Positions 36,255 to 45,937 are shown, counted from the first letter of the stretch. The stretch: DNA of 64,000 bases from Enterobacter sp. CC120223-11 (GCF_900215375.1 NZ_OBEF01000017.1:1-64000), one strand, 5' to 3'. Numbers and translations are program-made. Notes: generated by a model from the letters alone, not told the origin.

Positions 36255-38621
36255 ATGAAAACGCTTAAACACTGGACCTTCGAAAAACAATCCGCCCACC
36301 ACGTCGAGCTGACCGTCGACGGCCAGCACCAGCTGTGCCTGTACATGCTGGAAGAGAATCTGTTCCGCGTGCTGCTTAAACGCCAGGGACAACTGGCACT
36401 CGACAAAACCTGGAGCATCGCGCCTGGCCAGGACGTGCCGTGGGAAGGCCGCTCACGCGAAGATCTGAGCGGATTTAGCTTACCTTCATGGACGCTGGAG
36501 AAGAAAGAGGACAGCCTGACCATCAGCACCTCACAGCTGCGAGTCACCGTCCACCAGCCGCTGTGGCTGGAGTGGCACTACAAGAATGATGCGGGCGAAT
36601 GGCAGTATCTGACCGGCGACCGTCCGACCAGCGCCTATCTGGTGAACGCACACGGCGACGGCGTGGCGCACTACCTGAAGCGTCAGAAGAACGAGCGTTT
36701 CTATGGCCTCGGCGAAAAAGCAGGCGATCTGCAGCGCACCGGCAAACGCTATGAAATGCGCAACCTCGATGCAATGGGCTACAACGCGGTCAGCACCGAC
36801 CCGCTCTACAAGCATATTCCGTTCACCATCACCCGCCGGGACGACGTGAGCGTCGGCCTGTTCTACGACAACCTCAGCAGCTGCTGGCTGGATCTGGGTA
36901 ACGAACTCGACAACTATCACACCGCCTATCGCCGCTGGCAGGCCGAGGCGGGTGACATCGACTACTACCTGTTCACCGGCAAGCGCGTGCTGGATATCAC
37001 CAAATCCTTCGTACACCTGACGGGCAAAACGCTGTTCGGGCCAAAGTGGAGCCTCGGCTACAGCGGTTCGACCATGCATTACACCGATGCTCCGGACGCG
37101 CAAAATCAGCTGATGAACTTCATCCGTCTGTGCGATGAGCACGCGATCCCTTGCGATTCGTTCCAGCTATCCTCTGGTTACACCTCCATCAACGGCAAAC
37201 GCTACGTGTTCAACTGGAACTATGACAAAGTGCCGCAGCCGAAGGTAATGAGCAAAGCGTTCCACGACGCGGGCCTGAAGCTTGCCGCCAACATCAAGCC
37301 GTGTCTGTTGCAGGATCACCCGCGCTATAACGAAGTGGCGGATAAAGGCCTGTTCGTGCGCGATTCCGAAACTAACGCGCCGGAACGCTCGGTGTTCTGG
37401 GATGACGAAGGTTCTCACCTTGATTTCACCAACCCGGCAACCGTCGCCTGGTGGCAGGAAGGTGTGACCACGCAGCTGCTGGAAATGGGTATCGATTCCA
37501 CCTGGAATGACAACAACGAATACGAAGTGTGGGACGGCGAAGCGCGCTGCTTCGGCTTCGGCAAAGAGATTGCTATCAAGCACGTGCGCCCGGTCATGCC
37601 GCTGTTGATGATGCGCGCCTCTATGGAAGCGCAGCAGCGTTTCGCCCCGGAAAAACGCCCATACCTGATCTCCCGCTCCGGCTGCGCCGGGATGCAGCGC
37701 TACGTGCAGACCTGGAGCGGCGACAACCGCACCAACTGGGACACCCTGCGCTACAACACCCGTATGGGCGTCGGCATGAGCCTCTCCGGCCTGTTTAACG
37801 TCGGTCACGACGTCGGCGGCTTCTCAGGCGACAAGCCGGACGCAGAGCTGTTCGTGCGCTGGGTGCAGAACGGCGTGATGCATCCGCGTTTCACCATCCA
37901 CTCGTGGAACGATGACCATACCGTCAACGAGCCGTGGATGTACCCGGCGATCACCCCATGCATTCGCGAGGCTATTGAGCTGCGCTACCGCCTGATGCCG
38001 TATCTGTACACTCTGCTGTGGCAGGCGCATGCCGACGATGAACCGATGCTGCGCCCGACCTTCCTCGACCACGAACACGACGAGCAGACCTTCGCCGAGT
38101 GCGATGACTTCCTGCTGGGCCGCGACCTGCTCGTGGCAAGCGTGGTGGAACAGGGCCAGCGTCAGCGCCCTGTCTGGCTGCCTGCCAATGAAACAGGCTG
38201 GTACGATTTCTACACCGGCGAGTGGTTCTCCGGCGGTCAGTGGATTACCGTCGACGCGCCGCTGGAAAAACTGCCGATGCTGGTCCGCGCCGGGGCCGCT
38301 CTGCCGCTGAGCGATCGCATTAAGCACGTGAAGCCGCAGGACGACACCCACCGCGAGCTGAAGCTGTTCCCGCTGAAGGGCGTGGGCATCGACTCCGGCA
38401 TGCTGTTTGAAGACGACGGTGAAACCTGGGGCTACAAGGACGGCAAAGCGCTGTGGCTGGAGTGGGAAATGGAGTGCACTGGCAACACCATCAACCTGAA
38501 GCTGAATCCGCGCGGTGATTTCCGCCCGGCGTGGAAAGCGTTGCAGGTGACGCTGCCTGCGGGCGAGAAGCGCCAGTTGCTGATCAATGGCGAAGCCGCC
38601 AGTGAGTGGTTACTGAAATAA
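36255..38621 (+). CDS. Glycoside hydrolase family 31 alpha-glycosidase
   Basis: 788 residues, cytoplasmic (no signal peptide). An N-terminal beta-sandwich precedes a (beta/alpha)8 barrel with the nucleophile Asp419 in STWNDNNE and the acid/base Asp490 in TWSGDNRTNW; beta domains follow. The family hydrolyses alpha-glucosides, alpha-xylosides or related bonds; it also includes alpha-glucan lyases, but the intact acid/base residue points to hydrolysis. Being in an operon with an MFS permease, it should act on an imported glycoside. Shared operator-like repeats link it to the ybiY-ybiW genes. It is not YicI or YihQ by its motifs. Confidence 0.9.
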   Translation: MKTLKHWTFEKQSAHHVELTVDGQHQLCLYMLEENLFRVLLKRQGQLALDKTWSIAPGQDVPWEGRSREDLSGFSLPSWTLEKKEDSLTISTSQLRVTVHQPLWLEWHYKNDAGEWQYLTGDRPTSAYLVNAHGDGVAHYLKRQKNERFYGLGEKAGDLQRTGKRYEMRNLDAMGYNAVSTDPLYKHIPFTITRRDDVSVGLFYDNLSSCWLDLGNELDNYHTAYRRWQAEAGDIDYYLFTGKRVLDITKSFVHLTGKTLFGPKWSLGYSGSTMHYTDAPDAQNQLMNFIRLCDEHAIPCDSFQLSSGYTSINGKRYVFNWNYDKVPQPKVMSKAFHDAGLKLAANIKPCLLQDHPRYNEVADKGLFVRDSETNAPERSVFWDDEGSHLDFTNPATVAWWQEGVTTQLLEMGIDSTWNDNNEYEVWDGEARCFGFGKEIAIKHVRPVMPLLMMRASMEAQQRFAPEKRPYLISRSGCAGMQRYVQTWSGDNRTNWDTLRYNTRMGVGMSLSGLFNVGHDVGGFSGDKPDAELFVRWVQNGVMHPRFTIHSWNDDHTVNEPWMYPAITPCIREAIELRYRLMPYLYTLLWQAHADDEPMLRPTFLDHEHDEQTFAECDDFLLGRDLLVASVVEQGQRQRPVWLPANETGWYDFYTGEWFSGGQWITVDAPLEKLPMLVRAGAALPLSDRIKHVKPQDDTHRELKLFPLKGVGIDSGMLFEDDGETWGYKDGKALWLEWEMECTGNTINLKLNPRGDFRPAWKALQVTLPAGEKRQLLINGEAASEWLLK

Positions 38622-38763
38622 GCCTTCTGCCCTTTCCGTGCGGGAGGGCAAAACAAATTAATGTCGGACTGTAACTAAATACGTCATGCGTGTAATCGCG
38701 CATGGCGTTTTTTTTCGCCGCAGGGTAATGTCAAAGCGCCCCCTAACCTGCGGACAACTCACG

Positions 38764-39015
38764 ATGAAAAGATCCACCACCCTTGCCGTTGTGCTTGCCC
38801 TAATCTCCACCAGCGCGCTGGCCTTTCAGGAAAAGCCTTCCCCCAATGTCGCCGCTCCGTCAGCCACCACCGCCAAAACAACCGCGCTGAGCCGTTTTGC
38901 GGCAGATGAAAACGACGGCACCATTAGTCAGGTTTATGCGCCCGGAACCTTCAGCAGTACCCAGACCACAAGCAACGGGTACCCGGTCCCTGTTCCGCGC
39001 CACCGCCGTGAGTGA
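38764..39015 (+). CDS. Small exported protein, function unknown
   Basis: 83 residues. The signal peptide is MKRSTTLAVVLALISTSALA, probably cut after Ala20. The mature part is about 63 residues, Pro/Ser/Thr-rich and low in hydrophobic residues, ending in PVPRHRRE. I do not recognise the family. A good terminator follows at 39027. The ribosome binding site is weak (GGACAA). Its start was chosen at the signal peptide; upstream in-frame codons look non-coding. Confidence 0.6.
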   Translation: MKRSTTLAVVLALISTSALAFQEKPSPNVAAPSATTAKTTALSRFAADENDGTISQVYAPGTFSSTQTTSNGYPVPVPRHRRE

Positions 39016-39026
39016 CATCCACTCTG

Positions 39027-39052
39027 ACCCTGCTACGGCAGGGTTTCATTTT
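39027..39052 (+). terminator. Rho-independent terminator
   Basis: ACCCTGC and GCAGGGT form a 7-bp stem around TACG (a stable tetraloop), followed by TTCATTTTTT. It ends transcription of the small exported gene at 38764. Confidence 0.88.
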
Positions 39053-39127
39053 TTATACTGCCGCAATCAGAAAGCCAATCAGCACGCAGTACAGCACCAG
39101 GTTCAGCACCGTCAGTACAATCAGCAT
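39053..39127 (-). CDS. 24-residue single-pass membrane protein
   Basis: Very short frame, MLIVLTVLNLVLYCVLIGFL then IAAV, entirely one hydrophobic segment. AGGAGTGGGCG gives a strong Shine-Dalgarno 7 nt before ATG 39127. It starts 12 bp after the stop of the 104-residue gene at 39140, so the two are probably one operon. Small membrane proteins like this often bind transporters or act as toxins; which applies here is unknown. Confidence 0.6.
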   Translation of the reverse strand: MLIVLTVLNLVLYCVLIGFLIAAV

Positions 39128-39139
39128 CGCCCACTCCTG

Positions 39140-39454
39140 TCAGGACTGAATCATCATCAGACGGATAAACGCCAGCACCGCGAGGCTGCATATCGCCCAG
39201 TTGCGCAGAGCAGTCAGCCATGCTTTTCGCTGGCGGGTTCTCTCCTGTGCGTTGCGGCGGCGGGAATGCGAGAAACATTCGCGGATAACCTCCTGGCGAG
39301 GAATATTGCGTAGCACTTTGCTGCCAATCACCTGCTCAGGTTTATCGTCCTGTATGACGCTTATGGTCACGTAATAAATCTGTCCCGCCTCGCGGACGTG
39401 ATAACAATAGTAAGCAGATTCTGTTACGCCGGAATAAAACGAAAACTCGCGCAT
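39140..39454 (-). CDS. Hypothetical protein with C-terminal membrane segment
   Basis: 104 residues. Residues 1-50 look like a small beta-rich soluble domain (YYCYHVREAGQIYYVTISVI), residues 55-80 are strongly basic (SRRRNAQERTRQRKAW), and residues 84-101 form a membrane segment. GAGGAGGGG stands just before the ATG, so it is surely translated. It is followed by the 24-residue membrane protein. I do not recognise the family. The pair lies between ybiT and the GH31 locus. Confidence 0.7.
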   Translation of the reverse strand: MREFSFYSGVTESAYYCYHVREAGQIYYVTISVIQDDKPEQVIGSKVLRNIPRQEVIRECFSHSRRRNAQERTRQRKAWLTALRNWAICSLAVLAFIRLMMIQS

Positions 39455-39580
39455 AACCCCTCCTCAACTGAAAATTCAGTCGCTATTTCTTCACAGAATT
39501 GTGCAGGAATAATGGGGAGATCGTGGGATTACGAAGGTGTTGCAGAAGTGTTTAAAAATAAGGCGAACGTCGGGAAGGAA

Positions 39581-39609
39581 ACCCCGGCCGCGCAGTCGCG
39601 TGCCGGGGT
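39581..39609 (-). terminator. Hairpin after ybiT
   Basis: ACCCCGGC and GCCGGGGT form an 8-bp stem with a 13-nt loop that itself contains CGCG/CGCG pairing. On the minus strand it is followed by TTCCTTCC, a weak T-rich tract, and lies 10 bp after the ybiT stop. Confidence 0.6.
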
Positions 39610-39618
39610 GAGCGGTAT

Positions 39619-41214
39619 TTAGTTATCAATACCTTTGCTGCGCAGGTAATCTTCGTAGTTACCGCTGAAGTCGATCACGCGCTCTGGCGTAATTTCAATC
39701 ACGCGGGTTGCCAGTGAAGAAACAAATTCACGGTCGTGAGAGACGAAAATCAGGGTGCCCTGATACATCTCCAGCGCCATGTTCAGTGATTCGATGGATT
39801 CCATGTCCAGGTGGTTGGTTGGTTCATCCATCACCAGGATATTGGGTTTTTCCATCATCAGCTTGCCGAACAGCATGCGGCCTTTTTCACCACCGGACAG
39901 CACTTTGGCAGGCTTCTTGATGTCGTCCTGGCTGAACAGCAGACGGCCGAGGAAGCTGCGCACCACCTGCTCGTCATCGCCTTCCTGCTTCCACTGGCTC
40001 ATCCACTCAAAGACGGTGAGATCGTTTTCGAACTCATACTCGTGATCCTGAGCGTAGTAGCCAATTTTGGCGTTTTCAGACCATTTCACCGTACCGCTGT
40101 CCGGCTGTGCTTCACCCACCAGAGTTTTCAGCATGGTGGATTTACCCACGCCGTTGGCACCGATGATGGCAATTTTCTCACCGACTTCCAGCAGCAGATT
40201 GAAGTTTTTGAACAGCGGACCCTCTTCAAAGCCTTTGGTGAGGTCTTCCACTGCCAGCGCGTTACGGAACAGCTTCTTGTCCTGCTCAAAGCGAATGAAC
40301 GGGTTCTGACGGCTGGAGGCTTTCACTTCGTCCAGCTTGATCTTATCGATCTGACGAGCACGAGAAGTGGCCTGGCGGGACTTAGAGGCGTTAGCGCTGA
40401 AGCGGCTGACGAAGGACTGCAGGTCAGCAATCTGCGCTTTTTTCTTGGCGTTATCCGCCAGCAGGCGTTCACGGGCCTGAGTGGCCGCCGTCATGTACTC
40501 ATCGTAGTTGCCTGGATAAACGCGCAGCTCGCCGTAGTCCATATCCGCCATGTGGGTACAAACCATGTTCAGGAAGTGACGGTCGTGCGAAATAATAACC
40601 ATGGTGCTGTTACGTTCGTTGAGCGTCTGCTCCAGCCAGCGAATGGTGTCGATGTCCAGGTTGTTCGTCGGTTCATCGAGCAGCAGGATGTCCGGGTTAG
40701 AGAACAGCGCCTGTGCCAGCAGGACACGCAGCTTCCAGCCAGGAGCCACTTCGCTCATCGGGCCGTAATGCTGCTCCAGCGGAATACCTACGCCAAGCAG
40801 AAGTTCACCGGCGCGGGACTCAGCTGAATAGCCATCCATTTCGCCGTAAGCGACTTCGAGGTCTGCAACTTTGTAGCCCTCTTCTTCGCTCATTTCCGGC
40901 AGCGCGTAAATACGATCGCGCTCCTGCTTCACTTCCCACAGCTCAGCGTGGCCCATGATCACCGTATCGAGCACGGAGAACTCTTCGAAGGCGAACTGAT
41001 CCTGACGCAGCTTACCGATGCGCTCGTTCGGATCGAGCGAAACGTTGCCGAGGGTCGGCTCTAAGTCGCCCCCCAGAATTTTCATAAAGGTGGATTTACC
41101 GCTTCCGTTGGCGCCAATCAGGCCGTAACGGTTGCCGCCGCCAAATTTGACGGAGATGTTTTCGAACAGCGGCTTACTGCCGAACTGCATGGTGACGTTG
41201 CTGGTTACTAACAC
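39619..41214 (-). CDS. ybiT: ABC-F family ATPase YbiT
   Basis: 531 residues with two ABC domains and no membrane part: Walker A GANGSGKS and GANGVGKS, signatures replaced by [15 protein letters not shown]-like and LSGGEKGR, Walker B LLLDEPT and LVMDEPT. A charged linker (P-site tRNA interaction motif) lies near residues 240-300. ABC-F proteins act on ribosomes to relieve stalled translation. Near identical in layout to E. coli YbiT. Confidence 0.95.
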   Translation of the reverse strand: MLVTSNVTMQFGSKPLFENISVKFGGGNRYGLIGANGSGKSTFMKILGGDLEPTLGNVSLDPNERIGKLRQDQFAFEEFSVLDTVIMGHAELWEVKQERDRIYALPEMSEEEGYKVADLEVAYGEMDGYSAESRAGELLLGVGIPLEQHYGPMSEVAPGWKLRVLLAQALFSNPDILLLDEPTNNLDIDTIRWLEQTLNERNSTMVIISHDRHFLNMVCTHMADMDYGELRVYPGNYDEYMTAATQARERLLADNAKKKAQIADLQSFVSRFSANASKSRQATSRARQIDKIKLDEVKASSRQNPFIRFEQDKKLFRNALAVEDLTKGFEEGPLFKNFNLLLEVGEKIAIIGANGVGKSTMLKTLVGEAQPDSGTVKWSENAKIGYYAQDHEYEFENDLTVFEWMSQWKQEGDDEQVVRSFLGRLLFSQDDIKKPAKVLSGGEKGRMLFGKLMMEKPNILVMDEPTNHLDMESIESLNMALEMYQGTLIFVSHDREFVSSLATRVIEITPERVIDFSGNYEDYLRSKGIDN

Positions 41215-41441
41215 GGGAGTATCCTGAAAGATGTGACAAACGGCCTATTTTGCCACAATTCTGAATAAAAATCGCCTTGCTCGTGCAGGGACTACACTGG
41301 CAGCATGGGCCAGACGGTGAAAAAAATGTGATTTCGTCCACATCTGATTTCCCTGCGGCGAGGAATGCACATATAATGCGCTCCCATTAAGGGTTCCATT
41401 TCTCTAACAACAGCCTGCTCGGCACCGATACTTCGCACAAC

Positions 41442-42362
41442 ATGAAAATGAAAATATCTACGCTTTTCGCGGCAGCTTTTGCCGTTATGGGCTTTTGCAA
41501 AACTGCATCTGCTGTGACCTATCCTCTGCCAACCGACGGTAGCCGTCTGATTGGTCAGAACCAGGTGATCACCATCCCTGATGACAACAAGCAGCCGCTC
41601 GAGTATTTCGCTGCGCAGTATCAGATGGGCCTGTCCAACATGACCGAAGCCAACCCGGGTGTTGACGTGTATCTGCCAAAAGGCGGCACGGTGCTGAACA
41701 TTCCTCAGCAGCTGATCCTGCCTGATACGGTTCATGAAGGTATCGTGATTAACAGCGCCGAAATGCGTCTGTATTACTATCCGAAGGGCACCAACACCGT
41801 GATCGTGCTGCCTATCGGTATCGGCCAGTTGGGTAAAGATACCCCAATCAACTGGACCACCAAGGTTGAGCGTAAGAAAGCAGGCCCGACCTGGACCCCA
41901 ACCGCGAAAATGCACGCTGAATACATCGCTGCAGGCGAACCACTGCCAGCCGTTGTGCCAGCCGGTCCGGACAACCCGATGGGCCTGTACGCGCTGTATA
42001 TCGGTCGTCTTTACGCCATCCACGGTACCAATGCGAACTTCGGTATCGGCCTGCGCGTGAGCCACGGCTGTGTGCGTCTGCGTAACGACGATATCAAATT
42101 CCTGTTCCAGAACGTGCCGGTCGGTACTCGCGTCCAGTTCATCGATGAGCCAGTAAAAGCCACCACCGAACCAGACGGCAGCCGCTACATCGAAGTTCAC
42201 AACCCGCTGTCTACCACCGATGCGCAGTTCAACGACGGTGAAGTCGTGCCGGTCAAGCTGACCAAATCCGTTCAGGCCATCACCGGCCAGGCTGATGTGC
42301 AGACCACCGTGGTTGATCAGGCCATTCAGGATCGCTCAGGGATGCCAGTTCGTCTGAACTGA
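41442..42362 (+). CDS. ldtB: L,D-transpeptidase LdtB (YbiS)
   Basis: 306 residues, periplasmic. The signal peptide ends at ASA (residue 24), a LysM-like segment follows, then the YkuD catalytic domain with His194 and SHGC210VRLRN. LdtB attaches Braun lipoprotein to peptidoglycan. It is divergent from ybiT and ends at a strong bidirectional terminator. Confidence 0.96.
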   Translation: MKMKISTLFAAAFAVMGFCKTASAVTYPLPTDGSRLIGQNQVITIPDDNKQPLEYFAAQYQMGLSNMTEANPGVDVYLPKGGTVLNIPQQLILPDTVHEGIVINSAEMRLYYYPKGTNTVIVLPIGIGQLGKDTPINWTTKVERKKAGPTWTPTAKMHAEYIAAGEPLPAVVPAGPDNPMGLYALYIGRLYAIHGTNANFGIGLRVSHGCVRLRNDDIKFLFQNVPVGTRVQFIDEPVKATTEPDGSRYIEVHNPLSTTDAQFNDGEVVPVKLTKSVQAITGQADVQTTVVDQAIQDRSGMPVRLN

Positions 42363-42376
42363 TTCCAGAGCACAAA

Positions 42377-42406
42377 AAAAGGCGGGTTTCGACACCCGCC
42401 TTTTTT
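42377..42406. terminator. Bidirectional terminator
   Basis: GGCGGGT-TTCGAC-ACCCGCC with AAAAAAA before and TTTTTT after. It serves ldtB on the plus strand and the GntR gene on the minus strand. Confidence 0.93.
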
Positions 42407-42421
42407 ATTGGCAAAAATTCA

Positions 42422-43135
42422 TTAACCGTTATTCACAATCACTATTCCGCCATGATCGTAGCGATAGTGACAGTGGGCATACTCCAGAGGCGTGCCATCT
42501 TCCAGGTAAATCACCTGCTCCACTTCCAGCACCGGGTCACCCGCCTCGCAGACTAAATGCTGCTGCTCCAGCTCGCCGGGTTTGATGGCGCGCACCACGC
42601 GGTATGAGCCCATAATCTTCAGCCCCAGCGTTTCCACATACTGAAAGACCGAACTTTCGAGATGGCCTTTATTCAGCCCTGGTACCAGGTTTACCGGCAT
42701 CACGGTTGCGTCCAGCGACATCGGCTCGCCGTTCAGTAAACGCAGGCGGACAAAGTCATACACCGGCGCATCGGCGTTAATCAGTAGGGAAGCCTGCTCT
42801 TTTTCCGTCGGGAAGCGCAGTTCGAAACGCACCACCTGGCTGCTGACCGTGCCCAGGTGCTCCCAGGTTTTGGTTGCGCCGAAATAGTCACTGCCCGGCA
42901 AGTCCCACTGCGAAAGCTGAAGAAAATTCTTACGCACGAAGGTGCCCTGTCCCTGGCGCGTGTAGATCAGCCCTTCGACAATCAGCTGACGCATTGCCTG
43001 CTGAATGGTCATGCGGCTGGTCTGAAACTCCGCCGCCAGCGCAAACTGATCGGGCAACGGCGAACTGGCGGGATACCGCTGGCTAATGATGCGCTTCTTA
43101 ATTTCCCGCGCGATAGTAAGGTATTTTGCCGCCAT
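42422..43135 (-). CDS. GntR/HutC-family regulator with UTRA domain
   Basis: 237 residues. The winged helix at residues 1-70 (TSRMTIQQAMRQLIVEGLIY, then QGQGTFV) and the C-terminal UTRA ligand domain place it with BglR/TreR-type sugar regulators. It is the last gene of a GH1-EIIC-GntR operon, whose promoter holds two identical palindromes that are its probable operators. It most likely represses until a phosphorylated glucoside binds. Confidence 0.9.
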   Translation of the reverse strand: MAAKYLTIAREIKKRIISQRYPASSPLPDQFALAAEFQTSRMTIQQAMRQLIVEGLIYTRQGQGTFVRKNFLQLSQWDLPGSDYFGATKTWEHLGTVSSQVVRFELRFPTEKEQASLLINADAPVYDFVRLRLLNGEPMSLDATVMPVNLVPGLNKGHLESSVFQYVETLGLKIMGSYRVVRAIKPGELEQQHLVCEAGDPVLEVEQVIYLEDGTPLEYAHCHYRYDHGGIVIVNNG

Positions 43136-43150
43136 TGCCCCAGTCCTTAA

Positions 43151-44470
43151 TTAGTCTGTTATCCCATTGTTTCTTAAGGCCACTCGCTCTGCAATCTTGA
43201 GGAAAGGCAGGTAGAAGAATACACCAAAGACGATGATTATCAACTGAACCACCACCGCCCGCCAGTCGCCTGCAGTGGCCAGCCAGGCGCTTAATACCGG
43301 CGGTGTCGTCCAGGGGATCATCACCACGCAGCGCGACATCAACCCGAGCGTCGTACACAGCCAGGCGAAGAAAATACCGATGGCAGGCAACAGCACAAAC
43401 GGGATCATCAGCGGAATGTTGAACACAATCGGCAGGCCAAAAATCACCGGTTCGTTGATGTTGAACAGACCCGGGGTGATCGCCAGACGGGAAACCTGCT
43501 TCGACGCTTTCTGGCGCGAAAACAGGAAAATGGCAATCAGTAATGAAAATGTACTGCCGGTACCGCCAATCATGCCGAACGTCGGTACAAAGATGTTGTT
43601 GATGATATGCGGAATCGGCTGCCCGGCCGCATAGGCCAGCATGTTCTCGTTGGTGTTAATCAGCAGGAAGGGTTCCAGAATCACGCTGTTCACCACCGCC
43701 TGGTGAATGCCGAGCGTAAACAGGAAGTTACCGAAGCTGTAGATAAACAGCGTGCCCGGCAGGCTGGTGTTGATCAACCGCAGCGGCTGCTGGATCAGAG
43801 TGATGATCAGATGGATCAGGTCAGTATGCAGCAGGTTTTTAAGCAGCGCGGCAAAAATTGCAAACAGCGACAGCGTGAGGATAGTCGGCAGCAGCGAGGA
43901 GAACGACTGGCTGACTGCGGGCGGCACGTTAGGCCCGAGGTTAATCTCCAGACGTTTGAACTGGGCGATGCGGATAAAGATCTCCGTCGCCAGCAGGCCG
44001 ATAATCACGCCCGCAAAAATGCCCGTTGTGCCAATGTTGGCGAAGGTCAGGACGGAGGTCAGGCTGACCGCCACTTTTCCGCCTACCGGCACCATCTCGA
44101 CCTGCATTGGCATCATAATAATGAAGCTGCACAGGGCGATTATCACCGCCGAAACCGGGTTACTAAAGTTTTTGTTACGCGCCAGCGACCACGCGATCAT
44201 CGGAGCAATCAGCAATGCGGCAATATTCAACGTTCCGTTGATGATCGCATCGCCCCACACCTTGAATCCCGCCAGCGTATCTCCTTCAAAAACCCACGGA
44301 AATACCACGTTGTTCACCAGAACCGCGAGCCCTGCCAGGATAAATATCGGCATGACTCCGGCGAACGCGTCGCGCAGCGAACGCAGGTGAACCTGGTTGG
44401 CGATGCGCGCCGAAAACTCCACGAAGCGATCGGTAAAAGACTGCATACTGGTTGATACGTTATCAGACAT
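43151..44470 (-). CDS. PTS EIIC component, cellobiose/beta-glucoside (Lac) family
   Basis: 439 residues, about 10 membrane segments, CelB-type permease. The C-terminal NEPVIFGLPIVFNIPLMIPF motif contains the conserved NEP-hydrophobic signature of sugar-binding EIIC domains. ATG 44470 follows AAGG and starts MSDNVST. No EIIA or EIIB gene or domain is adjacent, so partners must be encoded elsewhere. It lies between the GH1 hydrolase and GntR gene. Confidence 0.92.
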   Translation of the reverse strand: MSDNVSTSMQSFTDRFVEFSARIANQVHLRSLRDAFAGVMPIFILAGLAVLVNNVVFPWVFEGDTLAGFKVWGDAIINGTLNIAALLIAPMIAWSLARNKNFSNPVSAVIIALCSFIIMMPMQVEMVPVGGKVAVSLTSVLTFANIGTTGIFAGVIIGLLATEIFIRIAQFKRLEINLGPNVPPAVSQSFSSLLPTILTLSLFAIFAALLKNLLHTDLIHLIITLIQQPLRLINTSLPGTLFIYSFGNFLFTLGIHQAVVNSVILEPFLLINTNENMLAYAAGQPIPHIINNIFVPTFGMIGGTGSTFSLLIAIFLFSRQKASKQVSRLAITPGLFNINEPVIFGLPIVFNIPLMIPFVLLPAIGIFFAWLCTTLGLMSRCVVMIPWTTPPVLSAWLATAGDWRAVVVQLIIIVFGVFFYLPFLKIAERVALRNNGITD

Positions 44471-44563
44471 TTGCACAGACCTTTTGTAGACTCACTCGTA
44501 CTCCCGTTACGTATCCGGGCAGCAGCCCGAATACGCACAGGGATAACCCGGTTTGCTCAGCGC

Positions 44564-45937
44564 TTACATCTCTTCGCCGTTCGAACGGATCGCCTGTTTT
44601 AACCACGCGTAGCTTTTCTTCGGCACGCGTTTCAGATCTTTCAGATCGTGGTTTTCGCGGTTGACGTACACCACGCCATAGCGCTTACGCATATCGCCCT
44701 GCGAGCTCAGAATGTCGATAAGCCCCCAGCCGAGATAGCCAATCACCTCTGCGCCATCCTCGAAAATGGCCTCTTTCATCGCGTTGATATGGTCGCGGTG
44801 ATAGGCGATGCGGTAGTCATCGGCAATCATGTTTTTGCCGTCCCACTCTTCAATCACGCCGATGCCGTTTTCAATCGGGAACACCGGCATGCGCCAGTTG
44901 TTGTAGTACTGGGTGATGATGGTGCGGAAACCGAGCGGGTCAATCTGCCAGTTCCATTCGGTGGCCTTCAGATACGGGTTATTTTTATCGCCGTATTTCA
45001 GGTAATAGTTCACCTCGGTGCCTTCAGGGATCGGGTCGGTATCGAGCGTGCGGCTGGCGTAATAGCTGAACGCCATATAATCATTTTTGTTGCTGTTGAT
45101 AAGCTTCAGGTCTTCTTCACGATAAATATCTTCAAAGCCTTCACGCTTCACCACCGCCATCACTTCCGGGCTGTAGCCCTGCCCTGCATATACACGCAGC
45201 AGGTTCTGATTAAGGAATTCATCATGCTGCTGGGCGCAGAAGATATCGCGCGGTTTGCAGGTCGCCGGGTAGATCAGTTGGTGAGCCAGCATCCCGCCCA
45301 TCAGCTTGCCAGGTTTGGTTTCGTGCAGGTATTGGGTGAGTTTCACATGAGCGACCATGGTGTGATGCTGAATTTCATACAGCTCACGCAGGGTTTCATC
45401 GCCGCGCATATAACCTGAAATGCGGAACGCGATCGGCATGTGGAAGATGTTCTGCTCGTTGAAGGTGAGCCAGTACTTCACCTTGTCGCCGTAGCAGTCG
45501 ATCATCTTTTGGCCGTAGCGGACGAAGGCGTCCATCACGCGGCGGTCGTTGAAGCCGTTGTACTCTTCGGCCAGTGCCAGAGGCATATCGAAGTGATAGA
45601 GGCAGATCATCGGCTCGATGCCGCGGGCAATCAAGCCGTCGATAAAGCGGTGATAAAAATCAATGCCTTCCTGATTGAATTCGCCGTCGCCCATCGGGCA
45701 GACGCGGCTCCAGGCTATCTGGAAGCGGTAGCAGTTCATGCCCAGATCCTGCATCAGGTCAAAGTCTTCTTCAAAGCGGTGATAGGAATCGGTTGCCACC
45801 TTCCAGTCAGAGGCAAACTCGGACGGCTCGCGGATGTCATACACCGACTTGCCCTTTCCGCCCTCGTTCCAGGCCCCTTCGGTCTGCATGCTGGATACCG
45901 AGTTACCCCACAAAAAATCCTTTGCCAGTTTCTTCAT
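44564..45937 (-). CDS. 6-phospho-beta-glucosidase (GH1)
   Basis: 457 residues, GH1 barrel. The acid/base Glu161 (TFNEQN) and nucleophile Glu356 (FPIENGIG) are present. The C-terminal region with SSQGDMRKRYGVVYVN has the Ser/Lys/Tyr phosphate-binding group seen in BglA, BglB and AscB, supporting a 6-phospho substrate from the PTS. It is the first gene of the operon. Confidence 0.93.
   Translation of the reverse strand: MKKLAKDFLWGNSVSSMQTEGAWNEGGKGKSVYDIREPSEFASDWKVATDSYHRFEEDFDLMQDLGMNCYRFQIAWSRVCPMGDGEFNQEGIDFYHRFIDGLIARGIEPMICLYHFDMPLALAEEYNGFNDRRVMDAFVRYGQKMIDCYGDKVKYWLTFNEQNIFHMPIAFRISGYMRGDETLRELYEIQHHTMVAHVKLTQYLHETKPGKLMGGMLAHQLIYPATCKPRDIFCAQQHDEFLNQNLLRVYAGQGYSPEVMAVVKREGFEDIYREEDLKLINSNKNDYMAFSYYASRTLDTDPIPEGTEVNYYLKYGDKNNPYLKATEWNWQIDPLGFRTIITQYYNNWRMPVFPIENGIGVIEEWDGKNMIADDYRIAYHRDHINAMKEAIFEDGAEVIGYLGWGLIDILSSQGDMRKRYGVVYVNRENHDLKDLKRVPKKSYAWLKQAIRSNGEEM

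Noticed and set aside
36255-38621. GH31 protein as an alpha-glucan lyase
   Set aside because: The acid/base aspartate (Asp490) is present, whereas lyases have altered that region; hydrolase is more likely.
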